Shown here piece after piece: positions 33,183 to 44,564 of a stretch of 64,000 nucleotides of DNA. The notes beneath the pieces were generated by a model. That model was not told where the DNA came from. It was given only the letters and a program-made list of their open reading frames with translations, and ran no database searches. The stretch is from Myotis daubentonii (Eukaryota; Chordata; Mammalia; Chiroptera; Vespertilionidae): the NCBI RefSeq assembly GCF_963259705.1, contig NC_081844.1:24692294-24756293 (forward strand). Reading direction: 5' to 3'. How positions within the stretch are numbered: position 1 is the first letter of the stretch; each line of letters begins with the position of its first letter. The translations under genes and the position numbers were made by a program.

Positions 33183-33324
33183 ACGACTCAACATAAGCAA
33201 TAATGACAGGAATAGTAGGAAGCCATTGGATGACTCAACATAAGGAACAATGACAGGAATAGTAGGAAGCCAGTGGATGACTCAACATAAGGAACAATGA
33301 CAGGAATAGTAGGAAGCCAGTGGG
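33183..33324 (+). repeat. 47-bp minisatellite, three copies
   Basis: The unit starts gatgactcaacataagg and ends gaagccagtg. Two complete near-identical copies and one more diverged copy lie in tandem. Confidence 0.92.
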
Positions 33325-33794
33325 GCTGGAGGAAATAGTGAGGGGACAGTGGGAGGAGATAATGGCAGGGAGGGCCTGGGCAGGACATGTAGAGACTTGT
33401 GGGTCACGAGGAGGATTTTGATTTTTGTTTTGAGTTTGTTGAGAGTCTCTACGGGTTCTTGAGCAGTGTTGTCCTCTAGACACTGCTGGGGGAACAGCCT
33501 GTGTGTGAGGGTGAGTGGAGTGGAGTGGAGCTGAAAGGTCAGGGCACAGGTGACTGAATGGTCCCCAGTAGAAGATAATGGGGCTGGTCCAGGGTAAGGC
33601 CATGGAGGAGGTGAAAAGTGCGTGGATTCTGGATGGATTTTGAAAGTAGAGCCCTTGGGGTTTGCTAACTCTGGGATTGGAGGGATAGATAGCAACAGAG
33701 ATAGAGAGATACACAGATGACTCTAGTATTTTGACCTGGACACCTGGGCTGCTAGGAAGAACACTGAGGCCCACAGAGGCAGAGGGAGGTGCCT
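33325..33794. other. No gene recognised
   Basis: Purine-rich single-copy-looking sequence with a short (gtgga)n patch near 33513. Long reverse open frames lack any family signature and are treated as chance. Confidence 0.6.
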
Positions 33795-36030
33795 AGGTTG
33801 CACATGGGTCCACAGTGGACTCATCCCCAGCCAAGGTATGATCCTGATTTGAGAGCTCTGATGGTGTGGAAATCAACAGGGAAAAAGCCTGCTCAGAGCC
33901 AGGCACCTCCTCCCGTTGCCTCTCAAGTCCACGTCCCAGTGCTCCCCCTCTGGCTCTGTTCTCTTCCTTTCAGTCTTGTTTCCAGAAGTACTTCTCCCTA
34001 GAGACTCAGACCACGTGCTTCTGATTCCTTTGCCCTGAAAATGTATGGCATGAGCACCCATGAAAGCCTTATGTGGAAGACTCTAGAAGCAGGGGTTGGG
34101 AGGGGAACGTTCCTCCCAAGGAGATGGGTAGGGCTGTGTCTAGAAGCCCAGTAGGATCTCCAGGGCATCTAGCAGATGGGATTCATCCTCCTAGGCCAGG
34201 AAAGAATGTCCAATTTCCAGAACAGCCTTCCTTTGGGTCCCTCTGGTGTCTGCCTCCAGTCATGGCTCTAGCTGCTCTGACTCTCCACCTCCCAGTTCTT
34301 CCCACACATTTCCTCCTAGGAGCCCTGATTGTAGTATTTGGTTTTCCTCACCCCCTCTTTCCTACCCAGCTCTACCACTCCCCCAGACCTCCTTCCCACT
34401 GGCTGCATGGCCTTGCTACCCAGCGTGTCCCACATACTAGTAGCCCACATAGCCCTGTGTGGGACCAGAGTCACAGGGCAGATGTCCAGGCCTTCCTGAC
34501 ACTTTTCCTGTCCTCCTTTCCACCATCTGGGCATCTCTGGTTCCTTCCTGTCTCTCCATGTCAAAGGTATCAGAGGGGTTGTCTTAACTCATTTGTCCTC
34601 AACTGAGCACTGAAAACTGCTCTAGGTACTACTTTTCTAGGTTATGAGTCTAGACAGAGACCAATAGTTGGAAGCTAGTGCTTATAGAGGACTTTCTGGG
34701 CCTTAATAAACCAGCCCATCCATCTCCCAATAGTCTATGAAAGAGCATCTCATGCTCCTGTTCCTGTTTTACAGAGAGGGAAACTGGAGCACAGACAGGT
34801 GAGGTTCCTCACCCAGGGCCACACCGCCAGACAGTGGCAGAGTTAGGACTTGACCCCTGACCACTCTGGTCTTCTTCTCTCATGAAAGTTGTATACAAGG
34901 TTCCAGCTTTCCTTTCTGTCCAGATGAGAGAGACAGGAAATATAAAATGAGCAAGAACATACCATTTAGTGACAAGGGCAATGAAGATCTCAAAAGAGGA
35001 GGACGGGAGGAATGCCAGCCTTGGTTGGGGGTAAATAATTCACTCAGACTCATAACCTAGAAAGGTTGTTATACTCCAGGTCACAATAAATTATAAGGAA
35101 AGAATACAGATTAAAATCAGCAAATTTATACCTGGGTGGGATTAAGCGGATACCAGGCATGAGCTTCCAGCTATCCCCTTCCAATGCAGTCCCAGCTTTC
35201 AACTCTCCCAGCAACAATGTGTGACAACCTGCACTGAATATTTCCAACCAGGGAAACCCACCTGAGCCTTGGTGCCAGGGTTTTTACTAGGGGTTGTTCA
35301 CATGGGCTTGGTTGACCACTCATGTGGCTGACCTCAGCTTATTCACAGGACAAGCTAATAGTGCACAGTGGCCCAAGGCCTCTATCATGAGTCACATTGT
35401 GAGCATGACTCTCTGGCATGGTCTAAGGTCTGAGTTATACAGACACTCTTGTCAGGCAAGATACTCCAGGGCCTTAAAGAGATGACCTACCAGGCTCAAG
35501 GCAAAACATCGTGCAGACAGGCCTTCCTTTGGAAGGTGAAAGCCCACTAAGTTAACTCTTCATGGCATAGGAGTAACTAGTGGATCAAGAATGCATATTA
35601 GAAGAGTTCATGTTAAACCTAGAGCTGGAAAGAAATGGGTGCTCATCTGATCCAGCCTTCAGATGAGACTGCAGCCCTAGGCAACACCTGTACAGCAGCC
35701 TGTGAAAGACCCTGAAGGTGGAGCCATGCCGATGTGAGAGAGTTCTAGGCAGAGGGAACAGAGGGTGTAAAGGTTCTGAGATGGGACTTAGCTTCAGAGA
35801 AGTGAAAGCTAAAAGGGGATGAAGGAAGGAGGTGATATCAGAAGGGCCATTTGGAATGCCTTATGGACAGGGTGACACTGCAATTTGGGGCTTGAACAAC
35901 TGAGCTGCTGGTGGAACCATATACTAAAAACGGGAAAATCAGAGGACAGACTCCAAGGCAGCTCCCATGATCCCTGCATCCTGGTATCCATGTGTAATGC
36001 CATCCTCTTGAGTGTGGGCAAGGCCTCATG
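33795..36030 (+). repeat. Segmental duplicate, inverted partner of 7320-9905
   Basis: Homology to the complement of the left block runs from 'gcacatgggtccacagtgg' to the MLT1 sequence at about 36030. It holds no gene. A MIR and MLT1-like scraps are present. It lacks the hAT element found in the left copy. Confidence 0.85.
34730..34880 (-). mobile_element. MIR SINE
   Basis: 'gttttacagagagggaaact' and 'ggccacaccgccagacagtg' are MIR in reverse, the partner of 8850-9010. Confidence 0.8.
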
Positions 36031-36510
36031 ACTCACTTCTAACAGGAGAGTAAGACCAAGGTGGTGAGATGTCACTTTCAAGATTTGGTTATAGAAGATG
36101 GAGATTTCCATCTTGCTCCCATGGCGCTTTCTATCTCTCCCTCTCCTCCCCTTTCCCCTCTTCTCCCCCTCCCTCTCCCGCCCTTTCCCTCTCCCTCTCA
36201 CTCTTCCTCTATCACTTGCTATGGTGAAATCAGCAGTCACATTGTGAGCTGCCCTGTGGAAAGTCCTATGTGGTGAAGAGCAGAGAGCTGTCTACTGAAC
36301 AGCCAGTGAGAAACTTAATCCTGTCAACAACACCTGAGTGAACTTGGGAATGGACCCTTCCCTCAGCTTACACTGTGGCCCATTAGAAAGCCTGGAACAA
36401 AGAACCCAGAGGAGCCATACCATACAAAAAATGTGAGATCATAACTATTTGCTGTTATTTTAGGTCCTTACGTTTGGGGCAATTTGTTGCACAGCAATAA
36501 AACACAAACA
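36000..36510 (+). mobile_element. MLT1-like LTR (ERVL-MaLR)
   Basis: 'aatgccatcctcttgagtgt', 'gtcaacaacacctgagtgaa' and the 3' part 'tttggggcaatttgttgcac' follow the MLT1 plan. A pyrimidine repeat (CTCCCTCTCC type) at 36130-36210 expands it. Old. Confidence 0.7.
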
Positions 36511-37439
36511 CAACATATTTCTCCAGAAATTAAGAGGTGAATCAGGAATTATAGTGTTTGCCCAGTTGAAATAAAATTGTAATAGATGTCTGCCTTGGGT
36601 TGGTTTCCCTGAACTGCAGAGTCTGAGATAAGGATTGAGTAGGGGTACATCATTAGCAGTGGATCTTACAAAGCATGAGTAGAGAAGAAGGGATATGAGA
36701 TAGGGAGGTTTAGGCAGTAAATCACAAGAGTTTGAATGAACAATTTCTGCAGTGTGCACTGGGGCTCACTGAGACCTGCACAGGGACCTCTGAGAGTGTG
36801 TAGGACCCACTTTGGAGGAATGAGGGAGCTGGGTTATTGACCCACAAAAGGTTATGGAGGGTCATTCCCAGGGATGCTAACTCCCTATCAATTCTGACCT
36901 AGGGCCACATGGGCCACAGAAAGCCCCAGGCAGAGCATCTTGGGTGTTCACCAGAGCAGGGACTACAGGGAGACGAATGAGGAGCAAAGATTGATTGTTC
37001 CCTTGACCTTTGTTCTACAATGTCTCAGCTCATTGCTGTGACAGATCCTGTCTTAATTTAACATTTTGCTATTTCAAGCATGGTGCATGTTTTGCATTAA
37101 TTTTGATTTTTTAAAACACTGCATTCAAATAACAGTCATCTTTACTATTCATTTCCTTGGTGTCCCTTAAATTTTTCTTCAATTCTTACTATCATCTCAG
37201 CCCTGGGGATCATGGATGAAGGAACTATCACCATCATCAGCACACATGGGAGAGGACTCAGCTGTCAGCTGCCACATCTGAATCTGGGTGGGCTCAGTTC
37301 TGCTGTAGTAACAAGCAAAGCTCAAACCTCCATGGTTTAATGCATCAGAGATTTTCCTTCTCACCTGGCTACAGTCTGCACACAAAGGAAAAGAAAACAG
37401 TGTGTGGCCACTCTAAGCCTCCTGTGGGTTTTTTTTCTG
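36511..37439. other. No gene recognised
   Basis: Unique-looking sequence with possible decayed LTR scraps. No coding signature, no splice-bounded exon and no RNA gene was seen. Confidence 0.55.
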
Positions 37440-37637
37440 TTTTTGTTTTTAATATATTCTTATTGATTTCATAGAGAAAGGGAGAAGAGAGATAGAAACA
37501 TCAATGATGAGAATCATTGATAGGCTGTTTACTGCACGCCCCCTACTGGGGATCGAGCCTGCAATCTGGCCTAGTGCCCTTAAGTGGAATCGCGTGCAGG
37601 CTGACACTTTATCTGCTGAGCCAAATAAGCTAGGGAT
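37440..37637 (-). mobile_element. Ves SINE
   Basis: Reverse Ves: 'atattcttattgatttcata' tail side, 'ctactggggatcgagcctgc', head complement 'gctgagccaaataagctagg'. Confidence 0.9.
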
Positions 37638-37644
37638 GGATTTT

Positions 37645-38560
37645 TTCCTTAATGTGGTGAAATACACATAACTTAAAAGCTACCTTCTTAACCATTACTT
37701 AAATGGACAGTTCAGGAGCATTAAGTACATTCACATGCAACCATCAACCACCATTAATCTCCAGACTGTCTTACCTTCACAAACTGGAACTTGGTTCCTA
37801 TTAAACATTCATTCCTGCCCTAACTGGTTAGGCTCAGTGGATAGAGTGTTTGCCTGTGGACTGAAGGGTCCCAGGTTCAATTCCACTCAAGGGCATGTAC
37901 CTTAGTTGTGGGCACCTCACAATGGGATTGTGCAGGAGGCAGCTGATCAATGTTACTCTCTCATCCATGTTTCTAACTCTCTGTCCCTCTCCCTTCCTCT
38001 CTGTAAAAATCAATAAAACAAACAAACAAACAAAAAACATTCATTCCTTATCTCCTCCCCACCCCCCTAGTCCAAGGATCCCACCATTCTACTTCCGGTC
38101 TCTATGAGTGTGACTTCTCTAGGGACCTCATAAAATTGGAGTCACACAGTATTTGTCTTTTTATGACTGCTTTATTTCATCAGCTCAGTCTCCTAAGGGG
38201 TCATATATATTATACCATGTGTCAAAAGTTTCTTCCTTATAAAAAATATTTAAAGTAGTAAAACAGAAATAAAACTTATTGTAATCATTTTAAGTGTGCA
38301 GTTCAGTAGTGTTAAGTACATTCACATTGTTGTGCCACCAACACCTAAAACATTCTTATGTTCTTGCAAAACTGATACTCTTCACCCACTGAACACTAAC
38401 TCTCCAGCCCCCTCCTTCCATGCCTGACAACCACCATTGTATTTTCTTTTTCTATGAATTTCACTACTTCAGATATGTCATATAAGTGAAATCATGCAGA
38501 ATCTGTCCTTTTGTGACTGGCTTCTTTCGTTCAGCATAATGGCAGCAACTCTATGCTTTC
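37645..38560 (-). mobile_element. L1M 3'-UTR fragments
   Basis: Two overlapping decayed L1M 3' ends in reverse: 'gtggtgaaatacacataact' to 37800, and 'cagttcagtagtgttaagta' near 38300, ending with 'tcagcataatggcagcaa'. A Ves SINE interrupts them at 37817. Confidence 0.7.
37817..38035 (+). mobile_element. Ves SINE
   Basis: Complete forward copy ending in (CAAA)n. Target duplication aaacattcattcc is on both sides (37804 and 38036). Inserted in L1M. Confidence 0.93.
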
Positions 38561-39039
38561 AAATACTTATTTCTCTGTTGTATGTGCATTTCAAAGGCCA
38601 CCTCCTTCCACGAAGAACCCATTGCCAACAAATACGAGTATCAGACTGGAAATCATTTTGAATATGTTAAGGGCAGGTCAATAAAAAGAGAAGCAATGTC
38701 TACATGAGGATGTCAAAAAAGATAGTATCAGGAAAGCAACAGCTCTCTAGCCATGTTAACCAAGGAGTTAAGTCCCTGGACAGGATATATCTGGAAAGAA
38801 AAAGTTTTACTTTTTTAGTCTAGAAATGATAAACGGAAGGCAAGCGGCAGAGGGGAGATGTTTACATTTGGAGGAGGCTGACCCTCAAGAGCAGAACTTC
38901 CACATCTGCTCATTAAACATAATTTTTACTCTCACTTTCTTCTCTAAGATCATTCGGCCATTGAGGGCAGACGTAGAAATAAAACTTTACTGAATTAAAA
39001 TTTACTCAAGTGACAGTCATTTTGCAGGTGTGGCCTCCA

Positions 39040-39545
39040 TTCTTTTCTCTTTCCATGTCTTTGTCAATGTGATTGTGAGCTTCTCCCATCCAGAGGTGTA
39101 GTCTTTTCCTCCGCCTTTCAATCTGGGCTGGACTTAGGATTTTTTTAGTTGTTTTGGTCAAAAAAATATGGTGGAAGAGACAGTGCGCCTTACCAGGCCT
39201 GGGTGCATTTCCACTGCTCTCACTCAGAACCCTGGCTGAGCCATGTGAGCAAACCCTGGGGGCCTTCCAGAGAAGGAGAGGACATGCGGACAGAGCTCAT
39301 TTATTCCAGCCAAACCCTCCCTAGATCAGTCACCATAGCTGAGCCCCTCACACATTAGAAAGGTCAGCAGAGACACCCCAGCTGACCCATAGCTGACTGC
39401 AGACTCATGAGGAGACCAGCAGGGATCAGAACACCTCACCACTACACAAACCCATTGGAAAATAAAAGAATTGTATTAAACCATTTGCTTTTAGGATGGC
39501 TTGTTACATAGCAATAGTGAATTGATACTATAATTAAACAGAACA
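39040..39545 (+). mobile_element. MLT1-like LTR (ERVL-MaLR)
   Basis: 'gtgagcttctcccatccag', 'gctgactgcagactcatgag' and 'gcttgttacatagcaatag' are in MLT1 order. Confidence 0.65.
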
Positions 39546-39837
39546 GAACTGAGGTAAATTGTAATAATCTGCAACTTCTTACTTTTGACATTTGTACTGA
39601 AATTTGAGGACAGCATTCAAAATCATTCTGTTATTCAAATATATTCAACTGTATTTCAGATAACTGTAGGAAAGTGCCTCCATTGAGGTTCCTTCTAGGT
39701 AGTCAGGACAGGGTGGAAGGTCATGCATGTTTGTGTAGGAAAATCCATGATTCTTATTCACATGACTGGGCAGAATTTCCACTCCTGGGCAACTAATCCT
39801 CTTTATTTTTTATTTTTCACTTTGGTTATTTCAACAG

Positions 39838-41110
39838 TTTGTTTTGTTTGTTTTTTGTTTTTGTTTTTCAGATCCTCTATTCACTTTAACATTGAATGTG
39901 ATTTGCCAGGAAATAAAAATTCCCCCACACCAAAATACCATTCCAGATCTGGTACACTTAAATATATGACTCCATTGGAAGTGCTGTCAGCATAGTCTTT
40001 GCAAATAGCCTAAAGCATACATTTCAGAGGTTTTTTTAGAAGTTGTTTGTAATGTTCATGTTTACTTCTTAGGCCAAACTGCTTTCTAATGAAGACAGCA
40101 TCGTGCTTTGTGCAAGAATGGAAACCTCAAAATAATCATCATAAAGCTTCTGGGAGAATAAAGTATGATGATCCACAGACATAAGATGAAATCCACAATG
40201 TTGAAGTTTTAAATGGTTAGAGGAGCCCAGACTAGAAGACAAACCCAAACCAAAATTAGAGGAGTGAAATATGATATGGTACTAAATGATCTGTAAAGTT
40301 TTGTTTGGACCTTAAGTCTAATCATAAGGCATAATCTGAATTCAGTTCAGTCCAGCCAGCAGAAATTGACTTGCAATTTTTAATTGTATTTATTATGCAG
40401 ACCATTCTAGAAGGTTCCTTTAGTGTCCACTGTTGTAGTTTTTGTCCTGGCAATTTAAGGGTGTGCCAATACCACAAAATTATCAATGAGAACAGGCCAT
40501 TCTCCCTCTTCATCATAATTAGACATGCCATCTGCAATCATTGCACTAAATCTAAAGAAAATTCCAGGTATCTTTTGGTTGTGATTGTTTATGATGTCCC
40601 AACAAAAACCAAGAATTTAAAGCTTCCATTAAGCACTAAGTTCTAGTAGGCAATGGCCATTCCTAGATCTAATCCTTTTTGTCCTGTATCCTTTGCAAAA
40701 TTAAAAGTGAACTGCTGTATGCCATCTATTCCAATTTTATTTTTACTTTGATGATCTTAGTATCTAGTGTATAGATGTTTTAACTTCTTCCTGTCCAATG
40801 ATCCTTTTACACTGTCTCATATATACGGTTCAGGATTTTGGAAAAAATTGGTCTCTTGCAACATCTAACTTCTAGTCATTTTGAGACAGGCAACTTACTG
40901 CTGGTTTTTCACTAGGTTGTGTGAAGATCATAAAGTAACCCAGGTTATCCTTCTGCAATGAAGTAAACTTGTTCATGTTGTGTCCTCCAGGCCTCTTACC
41001 TCCTCCTCCAGCTCCAGGGTGAATGGAGGATAGACGGATCCTCTCCCTGGCTCCTGGACTCCATTTTATACACAGTGCAGGGCAGCCCTTGGTGCAGCCG
41101 AGGAAGCAGC
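39838..41110 (-). pseudogene. DCUN1D1: Processed pseudogene of DCUN1D1
   Basis: The parent gene encodes the DCN1-like protein that promotes cullin neddylation. The minus strand starts at ATG 40976 (MNK..., FMIFTQPSEK, AVSCLSQND) and continues through IGIDGIQQF, TFNFAKDTGQKGLDL and MSNYDEEGEWPVLIDNF. It ends near KTTTV, then 3'-UTR, then an A-rich tail (39868-39838). No introns, many stops and frameshifts: a dead retrocopy, probably made by L1 machinery. The reading passes directly from IQQF to TFNF, so the middle of the potentiating domain (roughly 70-80 codons of the parent) is absent. The 5' border is approximate. Recognition is from memory of the family, not a search. Confidence 0.87.
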
Positions 41111-41251
41111 CCTGGGTCTGGGAGTGGCAGAGGGTTGGGGGCAGGTGTTAGGAGCCCCCCATGACTTTTCTCTTGAGGGTGGGGTCCTCTCAGGCATGTG
41201 AGACTTATCCTTTAATTATAAAGATTAAAGATATTCCTGAGTGTAAAGGAT

Positions 41252-41300
41252 ATATAGATATAGATATAGATATAGATATAGATATAGATATAGATATATA
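41252..41300 (+). repeat. (GATATA)n microsatellite
   Basis: Eight units of tagata/gatata type abut the Helitron head at 41301. Confidence 0.93.
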
Positions 41301-41480
41301 TCCTATATAATAAAAGCCTAATATGCAAATTGATGAAGTGGTGGAACAGCTGGTCACTATGTCATGCACTGGCCATCAGGGCGCAGACACTCAATGCAGG
41401 AGCTGCCCCCAAGCCACAGGCCCCAGGCCAGCCAAGGTAGGTGCCTGCGGGGGTCCGCCCAATCACCTTAGTAGCCTAGT
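41301..41480 (+). mobile_element. Helitron (HeliBat-like), short
   Basis: Head tcctatataataaaagccta, then 'gcagacactcaatgcagga', end 'gtagcctagt'. It is 180 bp, an internally deleted non-autonomous copy. Confidence 0.9.
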
Positions 41481-41736
41481 ATAGTTTTGTCCATAGAGGT
41501 AGTAAAATTCATGACAATTCTTTAGGAAAGCAATAGAAAAATTATTTGGAATGATATATGTCATAAGAGAATAAATTACACTAAAGTAATTCATGTTAAC
41601 ACATAAGATAAATGAATATTTCCAATTCCTTATGGTCCAAAAATTCGATTAATCTCTGTCAGACTTTGGACCCTGAAGCTTGAAACCTGCATTCCTGGGC
41701 AATTCGTCAGCCCAGTATAGTTGGTCCTTGAAAAGC

Positions 41737-42660
41737 TTATCTGCCAAGGAATCTTTGCAGGACCCTATTTAAGTCATTGTTCCTGAGACTGTAGATGAAG
41801 GGGTTCAGCATGGGTGTGACCACAGTGTACATCACCGAGGCTGTTGCACTTGAATGTGCATTTTGGGCAGCAGTAGAGCTGAGGTAAACTCCAAGGCTTG
41901 TACCATAAAATAAGGAGACAACTAAGAGGTGAGACGCACAGGTAGAAAATGCTTTATACTTCCCTTGAGATGATGAGATCCCTCGTATGGAGAAAAGTAT
42001 CTTAGAGTAAGAGTAAAGGATTCCAGCAAGGGGACCACCACCTAGCAGCCCAGCTGAGAAATACATCACGATGTTGTTAAGAAAGGTATCAGAACAGGAA
42101 AGTTGGAGCACCTGATTGAGTTCACAGAAAAAGTGGGGGATTTCCAAGTCTGAGCAGAAGTGCAGACCCAACACCATTAAGCTTTCTAACAAGGAATTCA
42201 GGACACTCATGATCCAGGACACCAGAACCAGCAGTCCACAGAGATGGGGGTTCATGATGACCATGTAGTGTAGAGGGTGGCAGATGGCCACAAACCGGTC
42301 ATAGGCCATCACAGTCAGGATAAAGTTGTCCAACACTGCAAAGAGGATATAAAAATACATCTGTGTGACGCAGCCTTCATAGGTGATGACTTTGCTCTGT
42401 GTCTGGATGTTCCACAGCATCTTTGGGATGGTGGTGGAGGTGAAGCAGATGTCCACCAAGGACAGGTTGGAGAGGAAGAAGTACATGGGCGTGTGGAGGT
42501 GGGAGTCTGAGCTGACAGCCAGGATAATGAGCAGGTTTCCCAACACAGTGATCAGGTACATGGAGAGGAAAAGCCCAAATATGAGGGGCTGCAGTTCCAG
42601 TGCCTGTGAAATTCCCAGAAGAAGAAATTCTGAAATTTGTGTACCATTGCCTGGTTCCAT
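41737..42660 (-). CDS. OR7A-like: Olfactory receptor, OR7A type, intact, reverse strand
   Basis: A complete 307-residue odorant receptor with the same motif layout as the 31012 receptor: MEPGNGT, GN in TM1, [29 protein letters not shown], loop-2 cysteines, [10 protein letters not shown] and [12 protein letters not shown]. The C-terminal tail differs (NNDLNRVL in place of KDIKRAL), changing charges in the cytoplasmic tail. The ATG is the family start. The frame upstream is open to the likely acceptor (tttttgtag, about 42674), so an N-terminal extension cannot be excluded from sequence alone. Likely 5' exons lie at 52413 and 54128 on the same strand. Olfactory GPCR; ligand unknown. Confidence 0.93.
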   Translation of the reverse strand: MEPGNGTQISEFLLLGISQALELQPLIFGLFLSMYLITVLGNLLIILAVSSDSHLHTPMYFFLSNLSLVDICFTSTTIPKMLWNIQTQSKVITYEGCVTQMYFYILFAVLDNFILTVMAYDRFVAICHPLHYMVIMNPHLCGLLVLVSWIMSVLNSLLESLMVLGLHFCSDLEIPHFFCELNQVLQLSCSDTFLNNIVMYFSAGLLGGGPLAGILYSYSKILFSIRGISSSQGKYKAFSTCASHLLVVSLFYGTSLGVYLSSTAAQNAHSSATASVMYTVVTPMLNPFIYSLRNNDLNRVLQRFLGR

Positions 42661-42750
42661 GTGTTGGAGTTGACTACAAAAAACAATTAAAAATTAATTT
42701 TCATGTTAGCAAGCATTAGTAACTGAGAATAAATGTCACATTTATATTTT

Positions 42751-42968
42751 TTAAAAAATATATTTTATTGATTATTTTACAGAGAGGAAGGGAGAGGGAT
42801 AGAGAGTTAGAAACATCGATGAGAGAGAAACATCAATCAGCTGCCTCCTGCACACTCCCTACTGGGGATGTGCCCGCAACCAAGGTACATGCCCTTGACC
42901 GGAATTGAACCTGGGACCTTTCAGTTTTCAGGCCAACACTCTATCCATTGAGCCAAACCAGTTAGGGC
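42751..42968 (-). mobile_element. Ves SINE upstream of OR
   Basis: Near-consensus reverse Ves with target duplication tttatatttt on both sides. It lies in the last intron-side flank of the OR at 42660, about 75 bp before the putative acceptor. Confidence 0.93.
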
Positions 42969-43139
42969 CATGTTTATATTTTAGAATCAGGATAATAACT
43001 TGCATTTTTGTTGTGTTATCTGGTCTCCATTAATGTTTCTTTATTGGCATTTCTCATTAGAAATTCCTATTCTTCAAACATAATGTATACCGCTGTTTTA
43101 CTGAGGATATCTTTCATGCATTTGAGACATATATATTGA

Positions 43140-43470
43140 CTATAGACCATGTTCTAGGCACCGTTCAGGGTATGAGATGCTTAAAAACAAAAGTCTACAA
43201 ACTAACGATAGAGCAATAATATAATCAAATAAAAATAATAATATAACAAATCCAATGGTGAAGATGCTATAAAGAAAAGTAAATCACATTAAATGGAGAG
43301 AGTGGATAGAGGGTGTTCTTTTTTATAGAGTTTAGCCAAGACTTGCCAACGCTGTCACTTTAACACACTCCTCAATGAAGACTGAGGGAGAGACTAAGTG
43401 GAAAAGTGTTTCCCAGGGAGAAGGAATGGCCAGTACAAAGGCCCTGAGGATGATTGTTGTTTTAGAAAAT
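43140..43470 (+). mobile_element. L2 remnant, reverse OR unit
   Basis: Complement of the unit A and unit B upstream L2 text ('tacaaaggccctgaggatga', 'cttttctttatagcatctt' in complement). It shows that this receptor unit is an inverted paralogue. Confidence 0.55.
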
Positions 43471-43889
43471 GAAGGCTCGGGAGTTTGAAGATAGCAGCAT
43501 GTGGCGGATTATTCTTGCAGTTCCTCCCAGAACCAAACTGGCAATAAAACTAAATTAGGAATATTCACCCTGAATTACCAACGGAAGACTAGCTGAAGAG
43601 ACTATTGAAGAAGGAAGGGCAGAAACCACCTTGAAAGTGGTAGGGAGGTTGTGGTTTGGGGAGAGGCTGGCACCACACTCACAGGGCAGGCCAAGTTGAG
43701 GAGGGATATCTCAGCTGTGGGGGTTTCCCCCTGAGAGTAGTGAGGCCTGTACACCAGGCTGGGCTCCCCAGCTTCCAGGGCCAGAGGCAGGAAACCTGCC
43801 CACATAGCATCTATCAGTGAAAAGCAGCAGGGCTTCTACCAGCAGGGGGCGATGGATCCTGCTGGAGATAAAGCCACTTTGTCTATATA
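43471..43889. other. No gene recognised
   Basis: Contains 'gcttctaccagcagggggcg' and GC-richer text. A reverse open frame at 43602-43805 has no family signature. Confidence 0.55.
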
Positions 43890-44560
43890 TATTTTAAAAT
43901 CTTTATTGTTGAAAGTATTACATATACTCCCTTGTTTCCTCCACTGACTTCTTCTAGTCCACTCCTGTCCCCTACCCATGGCCTTCACCACCCTATTGTT
44001 TGTGCCCATGGCTTATGCATAAATAATACAAATTCTTTGGTTAATCTCTTCCCCCCCACTCACTCTCCCCCACCTTCCCTTTGAGGTTCAACAGTCTGTT
44101 CATGCTTCTATGACTCTGGGTCTATTTTTGATCATCATTTTATTTGGTTCATTATATTCCTCATATGAATGAGATCATGTGTTACTTACCTTTCTCTGAA
44201 TGGCTTATTTCTCTTAGCATAACTCTCTAAATGCTGCTGCAAATGGTAAGAGTTCTTTCTTTTTTACAGTTGTGTAGTATTCCATTGTGTAAATGTACCA
44301 CAGCTTTATATCCACTCATGTGCTGATAGGCACTTGGGTTGTTTCCCAATCTTAGCTATTCCAAATTGGCTGCTAAGAACATAGGGGTGCATATATTCTT
44401 TCTGAGTGGTGTTTCTAATTTCTTAGGATATATTCCTAGAAGTGGGATCACTGGATCAAATGGGAATTCCAGTTTTAATTTTTTGAAAAAACTCCATACT
44501 CTTTTCCATAGAGGAAGCCACTTTGTTTTTAAAGGGGCAGAGCACAGAATTTTCATTCAT
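43890..44560 (-). mobile_element. L1 3' end with ORF2 C-terminus
   Basis: Minus strand: ORF2 tail (FFKKLKLEFPFDPVIPLLG, then LGIYPKKLE) at 44556-44356, then a 3'-UTR ending at 'tattgttgaaagtatt' and an A-tail. A normal 5'-truncated insertion. Confidence 0.88.
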
Positions 44561-44564
44561 AGCC

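Noticed and set aside
33235..33774. 179-codon reverse open frame with repeated YYSCHYSLC-like tail
   Set aside because: The repeat comes from the 47-bp minisatellite. The rest is low-complexity proline/serine text with an overlapping second open frame.
42277..42673. Open frames opposite the OR coding strand (also at 5267-5533, 30999-31289 and 61624-61938)
   Set aside because: The same antisense frames recur in every receptor because the sense strand is conserved. They carry no independent support.
43602..43805. Reverse open frame of 67 codons
   Set aside because: Short, proline- and leucine-rich, no homologous region in the other OR units.
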